Shown here piece by piece: positions 60,131 to 64,000 of a DNA stretch of 64,000 bases (the stretch's first letter is position 1; the number at the start of each line of letters is the position of its first letter). Made by a program: the position numbers and the translations under genes. Origin of the DNA: WHUA01 sp963711215 (lineage in GTDB: Bacteria; Pseudomonadota; Alphaproteobacteria; UBA8366); contig CAVQDH010000011.1 of NCBI GenBank assembly GCA_963711215.1, positions 196,568-260,567 on the forward strand. Direction: 5' to 3'. The notes under the pieces were generated by a model, which did no database searches, was not told where the DNA came from, and was given only the letters and a program-made list of their open reading frames with translations.

Positions 60131-61068
60131 TCAGAACCCTACGTTGTCGCCGCCCTTGAGCGCCAGCATCTTGCGCGCCTCGGTCGGCGTGGCAACCTCG
60201 AGCGACAGGTCCTCGACGATGCGGCGGATCTTGGCGACCTGCTCGGCGTTGTTGCTGGCGAGCTTGCCCTTCGCGAGATAGAGGCTGTCTTCGAGCCCGA
60301 CCCGGACGCTGCCGCCCAGCAGCGCGGCGTTGGTGCAGAAGCTCATCTGGTGCCGCCCGGCCGCCAGCACCGACCAGACATAGTCGTCGCCGAACAGCCG
60401 GTCCGCGGTGCGCCGCGCGAACAGCAGGTTGTCGAGGTCGGCGCCGATGCCGCCCAGGATGCCGAAGATCGACTGGATGAAGAAGGGCGGCTTGACCAGC
60501 CCGCGGTCGACGAAATGCGCCAGGTTATAGAGGTGCCCGATGTCGTAGCATTCGAACTCGAAGCGCGTGCCATGCGCCTCGCCCAGCTCCTTAAGGATGC
60601 GCTCGATATCGCGGAAGGTATTGCGGAAAATGAAGTCGTCGGTCTTCCGCAGGATAGGGCTCCTCCCAGGCGTATTTCCAGTCCGTGAACTTGTCCGCGG
60701 CCGGGAAGATGCCGAAGTTCATCGAGCCCATGTTGAGCGAGGTCATCTCGGGCCGGGCCTTGAGCGGCGCGGCCAGGCGCTCCTCCAGCGTCATGTTGAG
60801 ACCGCCGCCCGTGGTGATGTTGACGACCGCGTCGCAGGACTGCTTGATCCGCGGCAGGAACTGCATGAAGACCTTCGGGTCGGGCGTCGGCTCGCCGGTC
60901 TCCGGGTCGCGGGCGTGCAGGTGGATGATCGCCGCCCCCGCCTCCGCCGCCGCGATGCTCTGCTGCGCGATCTCGTCGGGCGTGATCGGCAGGCCTTCGC
61001 GACATGGTCGGCGTGTGGATCGCGCCCGTCACGGCGCAGCTGATGATCACCTTGTCGTTGCGTGCCAT
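60131..61068 (-). CDS. Beta-keto acid cleavage enzyme (BKACE, 3-keto-5-aminohexanoate cleavage type), two frameshifts
   Basis: The start KVIISCAVTGAIHTPTMS has the first conserved loop. After an indel near 61005 it continues with ITPDEIAQQSIAAAEAGAAIIHLHARDPETG, where the HLHARD zinc His pair lies, and CDAVVNITTGGGLNMTLEERL. After a second indel near 60655 it reads FECYDIGHLYNLAHFVDRG and SVRVGLEDSLYLAKGKLASNNAEQVAKI, carrying the final Glu. The summed length of about 312 residues is normal. The enzyme condenses a beta-keto acid with acetyl-CoA to give acetoacetate and a CoA ester. Confidence 0.92.
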
Positions 61069-61106
61069 GGTGCCCTCCCTGGTCTGCAAAAAGCGGGACA
61101 CGAGCC

Positions 61107-61240
61107 CTTATGTTGAGCCTGTCGATGGACCGCCGTGGCACCGATGGCGCGCTCATCCTTCGACAGGCTCAGGATGAGGGAGACGCTTTACCGCTTCAAC
61201 CCATCCTATGCTGAGCTCTCGTCCCGAGCCTGTTGAGGAC
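61107..61240. repeat. GAGCCTGTCGA-type repeat cluster
   Basis: TTGAGCCTGTCGATGG (from 61112) faces CTTCGACAGGCTCAGGATGAGG (61158-61179), and a diverged third copy with GCTGAGCTCTCGTCCCGAGCCTGTTGAGGACGAAG-like sequence lies to 61240. It fills most of the gap between the BKACE and FAD-oxidoreductase genes. Confidence 0.7.
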
Positions 61241-61253
61241 GAAGCGCGCGGCC

Positions 61254-62370
61254 TCATATCCCCAGCTTCATCAGGACATGGTCGGCGATCGGCTTGGAGC
61301 TCGTCAATCCGGGGGATTCGATGCCGAACAGGTTGACCAGCCCCGGCACGCCGTGCTCGGCCGGGCCCTGCACCATGAAATCCGGCTGCGGCTGCCCGGG
61401 GCCGTGGATCTTGGGCCGGATGCCGGCATAGTCCGGCACCAGCGAGTTGTCCGGAATGCCGGGCCAGTAGTGGCGCACCGCCTCGTAGAAGCCTTCGCAG
61501 CGCGACGGGTCGACGTCGTAGCCGGGCGTGTCGATCCATTCCACGTCCGGGCCGAAACGCGCCTGGCCGCCGAGGTCGATGGTGATGTGCACGCCCAGGC
61601 CGCCGTCATGCGGCATCGGGTAGACCAGCCGCGAGAACGGCGCCTTGGCCTGCAGCGCGTAGTAGTTGCCCTTGGCGAAGTACGCGCGCGGGATCTTGTC
61701 CTTGGGGAAGCCCGCGAATTTATGCGCCAGCGCCGGGGCGAACAGGCCCGCGCTGTTGACCACGACCCGGCAGTCGAGGCGCATCGGCTCCGCCCCGCCG
61801 ACATCGAGCCGGATGCCGCCGTCCCCCACCTGCCCCCGCTCGACCGGGCTCTTGAAGGCGATCATCGCGCCGTGGTCCTCGGCGTCGCCCTGGTAGGCCA
61901 GCATCAGGCCGTGGCTGTCGATGATGCCGGTCGAGGGCGAATGCAGCGCGGCGATGCAGTAGAGCTCGGGCTCCATGGCGATCGCCTCGTTGGCGCGGAT
62001 CGCCACGATGTCGTCGACCCCGGCCGCCTGGGCGTGCCGGCGGATCTTCTCCAAGCGTCGGGATCTGGCCCTCGTCGGTGGCGACGATCAGCTTGCCGCA
62101 GCGGCGATGGGTGATGCCGCGCTCGGCGCAGTAGCCGTAGAGCCATTTCCGGCCCTCGACGCAGACCCGGGCCTTCAGGCTGCCTTCGGGATAGTAGATG
62201 CCGGCGTGGATGACCTCGCTGTTGCGCGAGCTCGTGCCCGAGCCGATCAGGCCTTCGGATTCCAGCACGATCACGTCCCGGCCGGCCATGGCCAGCGCCC
62301 GGGCGACCGCCAGACCGACCACGCCCGCCCCGATCACCGCACAATCAATACTTTCCGCCGGCGCGCTCAT
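61254..62370 (-). CDS. FAD-dependent oxidoreductase (L-2-hydroxyglutarate oxidase-like), one frameshift
   Basis: This DAO-superfamily flavoprotein of about 372 residues starts DCAVIGAGVVGLAVARALAMAGRDVIVLE (GxGxxG dinucleotide site) and has SSRNSEVIHAGIYYPEGSLKARVCVEG, the HAGIYY motif of the LhgO group. After an indel near 62050 come IDSHGLMLAY, VVNSAGLFAPALAHKFAG and a late GLVNLFGIESPGLTSSKPIADHV. The sum of motifs favours a 2-hydroxy acid oxidase that passes electrons to the quinone pool. It is divergent from metC, with about 110 bp between. Confidence 0.9.
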
Positions 62371-62479
62371 CCGTCCGCCTCGTCAAAATCCTGCTGGCCT
62401 GCCGCGGTCAAGGGTGGTTGAATAGCGCCAATTCCGCGCTTCGCCGCGACCGGCGACATATAACCAAATCGGCAGGAAG

Positions 62480-63642
62480 ATGAAAGAAGACACCAAGCTG
62501 GCCCACGCCGGAAGAGACCCGCATGCCCATCACGGCGCGGTCAATACGCCCGTCTACCATGCCTCGACCATCCTGTTCAAAACGATGGACGCCTTCGTCA
62601 ACCGCTCGTCGCCGGAGGTCAAGATCAAGTACGGCCTGCGCGGCACCCCGACCAGCTTCGCGCTGGAGGACGCGCTGACCGAGCTCGAGCAGGGCCACGG
62701 CACCGTGCTGGCGCCGTCCGGCCTGCAGGCGATCACCATGGCGCTGATGGCCTTCCTCAAGACCGGCGACCACGTGCTGGTCACCGATTCCACCTACGCG
62801 CCCTGCCGCAACTTCTGCAACAAGGTGCTCAAGGACTACGGGATCGAGACGGATTACTACGACCCGGCGATCGGCGCCGGCATCGCCAAGCTGATCAAGC
62901 CCAACACGCGCATCGTCTGGACCGAGGCGCCGGGCAGCCAGACCTTCGAGATGCAGGATATTCCGGCGATCTCGAAGGCCGCGCACGACGCCGGCGCGAT
63001 CGTCATGATCGACAACACCTGGAGCGGCGGCTACTACTTCAAGCCGCTGAACCATGGTGCCGATATCTCGGTCCATGCCGCGACCAAATACGTCGTCGGC
63101 CACTCGGACGTGATGATGGGCGCGATCATCTGCAACGAGAAGACCTATGCCCGGGTCAAGGAACGGGCCGGGCATGTTCGGCAACTTCGCCGCGCCGGAC
63201 GACGTCTACCTGACCCTGCGCGGCTTCCGCACCATGGGCGTGCGCCTGCCGCGGCATTTCGAGAGCGGGCTCAAGGTGGCGAAATGGCTGCTCGACCGTC
63301 CCGAGGTTGACGCGGGTGATGCACCCGGCGCTGCCGAACGACCCGGGCCACCAGCTCTGGAAGCGCGACTTCACCGGCGCCAGCAGCCTGTTCGGCTTCG
63401 TGCTCAAGACCAAGGAGCGCAAACGCGTCGCCGCGATGCTGGACGGCATGACATTGTTCGGCATGGGCGCGAGCTGGGGCGGCTTCGAGAGCCTGCTGAT
63501 CCCGACCTGGCCGGAGACGAACCGCACGGCAACCCAGTGGCAGGCGGAAGGCCAGACGATGCGCATCCACATCGGCCTCGAGGACCCGGAAGATTTGATC
63601 GCCGACCTGGAGGCGGGATTCGCGCGGCTGAACGGGGCGTGA
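62480..63642 (+). CDS. metC: Cystathionine beta-lyase, two frameshifts
   Basis: This Cys/Met metabolism PLP enzyme of about 387 residues has VNTPVYHASTILFKTMDAF, YGLRGTPTSFALEDALTELE, VLAPSGLQAITMALMAFL and the PLP lysine in SVHAATKYVVGHSDVMMG. Indels near 63170-63180 (at MFGNFAAPDDVYLTLRGFRTMGVRLPRH, which is one frame over) and near 63305 (then RVMHPALPNDPGHQLWKRDFTGASSLFGF) split it. The LRGTPT-type start of the PLP region is that of alphaproteobacterial MetC. It converts cystathionine to homocysteine. The stop overlaps the hisI start as TGATG. Confidence 0.93.
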
Positions 63643-64000
63643 TGGCAACGGATGACATCCTGAAGGAGATCCGCTTCGACGACGCCGGGCTGGTGCTGGC
63701 GGTCGCGCAGCAGCACGACAGCGGCGAAGTGCTGATGGTCGCCTGGATGAACGCGGACGCGGTGAAGGAAACGCTCGCGACCGGCCGGGTCTGCTACTGG
63801 TCGCGCTCGCGCAAGGCGCTGTGGCGCAAGGGCGAGACCTCGGGCCAGGTGCAGGCGCTGAAGGAGCTGCGCCTCGACTGCGACGGCGACAGCCTCCTGC
63901 TACTAGTAGATCAGACCGGCGTCGCCTGCCACACCGGCCGGCGCAACTGCTTCTTCCGCGCGGTGCGGGACGGCAAGCTGGTGACGATCGCCGAGGTCGA
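63642..64000 (+). CDS. hisI: Phosphoribosyl-AMP cyclohydrolase, 3' partial
   Basis: The gene runs off the right edge (119 residues shown). It starts ATDDILKEIRFDDAGLVLAVAQQ, with VLMVAWMNADAVKETLATG and VCYWSRSRKALWRKGETSGQ, the core HisI signature. The metal-site DCDGD and the terminal Cys pair in CHTGRRNCFF are both present. It performs the third step of histidine synthesis, opening the purine ring of phosphoribosyl-AMP. The ATG overlaps the metC stop by one base, so the two are translationally coupled, an unusual pairing of methionine and histidine genes. Confidence 0.95.
   Translation, partial: MATDDILKEIRFDDAGLVLAVAQQHDSGEVLMVAWMNADAVKETLATGRVCYWSRSRKALWRKGETSGQVQALKELRLDCDGDSLLLLVDQTGVACHTGRRNCFFRAVRDGKLVTIAEV

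Overview
The window is GC-rich, densely packed chromosomal DNA from an alphaproteobacterium. I infer this from codon usage, gene content (class III aminotransferase, BKACE, CaiB, orphan Bug-type receptors) and the type of intergenic palindromes. A Rhodospirillales-like lineage is my best guess, but no rRNA is present to settle it. At least 20 conserved genes carry one or more single-base frameshifts, including acnA, metC, wecC and a polysaccharide co-polymerase gene. Both halves of each stay fully conserved, so I read these as assembly indels rather than decay and give whole-gene spans.

Region 1 (1-29.9 kb) is an exopolysaccharide locus. Its left edge holds a GT14-like transferase, a putative glycosyltransferase, a Wzx-type flippase, an FkbM methyltransferase and two GT-C-like membrane proteins. 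A long minus-strand operon runs from 24.65 kb down to 6.1 kb: Wza-type export protein, outer-membrane beta-barrel, Wzz/GumC co-polymerase, BY-kinase, ExeA-like ATPase, WecC, WecB, a second nucleotide-sugar 6-dehydrogenase, a fused zinc-ADH/Gfo-Idh-MocA oxidoreductase, a heparinase II/III-like lyase, a WecG/TagA/CpsF transferase, an acyl-ligase/carrier/thioesterase protein and a GT-C protein. The first five resemble the gene set that accompanies exosortase (XrtA/PEP-CTERM) systems. Divergent from this operon lie three genes for secreted proteins ending in a VPLPA-CTERM sorting tail, with shared leaders and strong terminators, then manC. Together they suggest a uronic-acid and mannose-derived matrix polysaccharide made alongside exosortase-sorted surface proteins. 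The exosortase itself is not in the window.

Region 2 (30-43 kb) holds tRNA-Asn, a DUF4239 membrane protein, small secreted or hypothetical proteins, a CaiB/OYE/amidase operon, a class III aminotransferase divergent from an isocitrate-lyase-superfamily enzyme, a PAS protein, a ChaC-type cyclotransferase, a lipoprotein and a peptidoglycan-binding/TPR exported protein.

Region 3 (43-64 kb) is mainly metabolism: Nudix hydrolase, cysteine synthase, AlaX, three orphan tricarboxylate-transporter-type binding proteins (two in tandem duplication), VOC and GFA proteins, rhodanese, GNAT, aconitase, a TPR/2OG-oxygenase, amidohydrolase, cytochrome b561, BKACE, FAD oxidoreductase, metC and the start of hisI. 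It also carries palindromic repeats, including a GIY-YIG gene bounded by perfect 30-bp inverted repeats and a 63-bp palindromic element nested inside another repeat.
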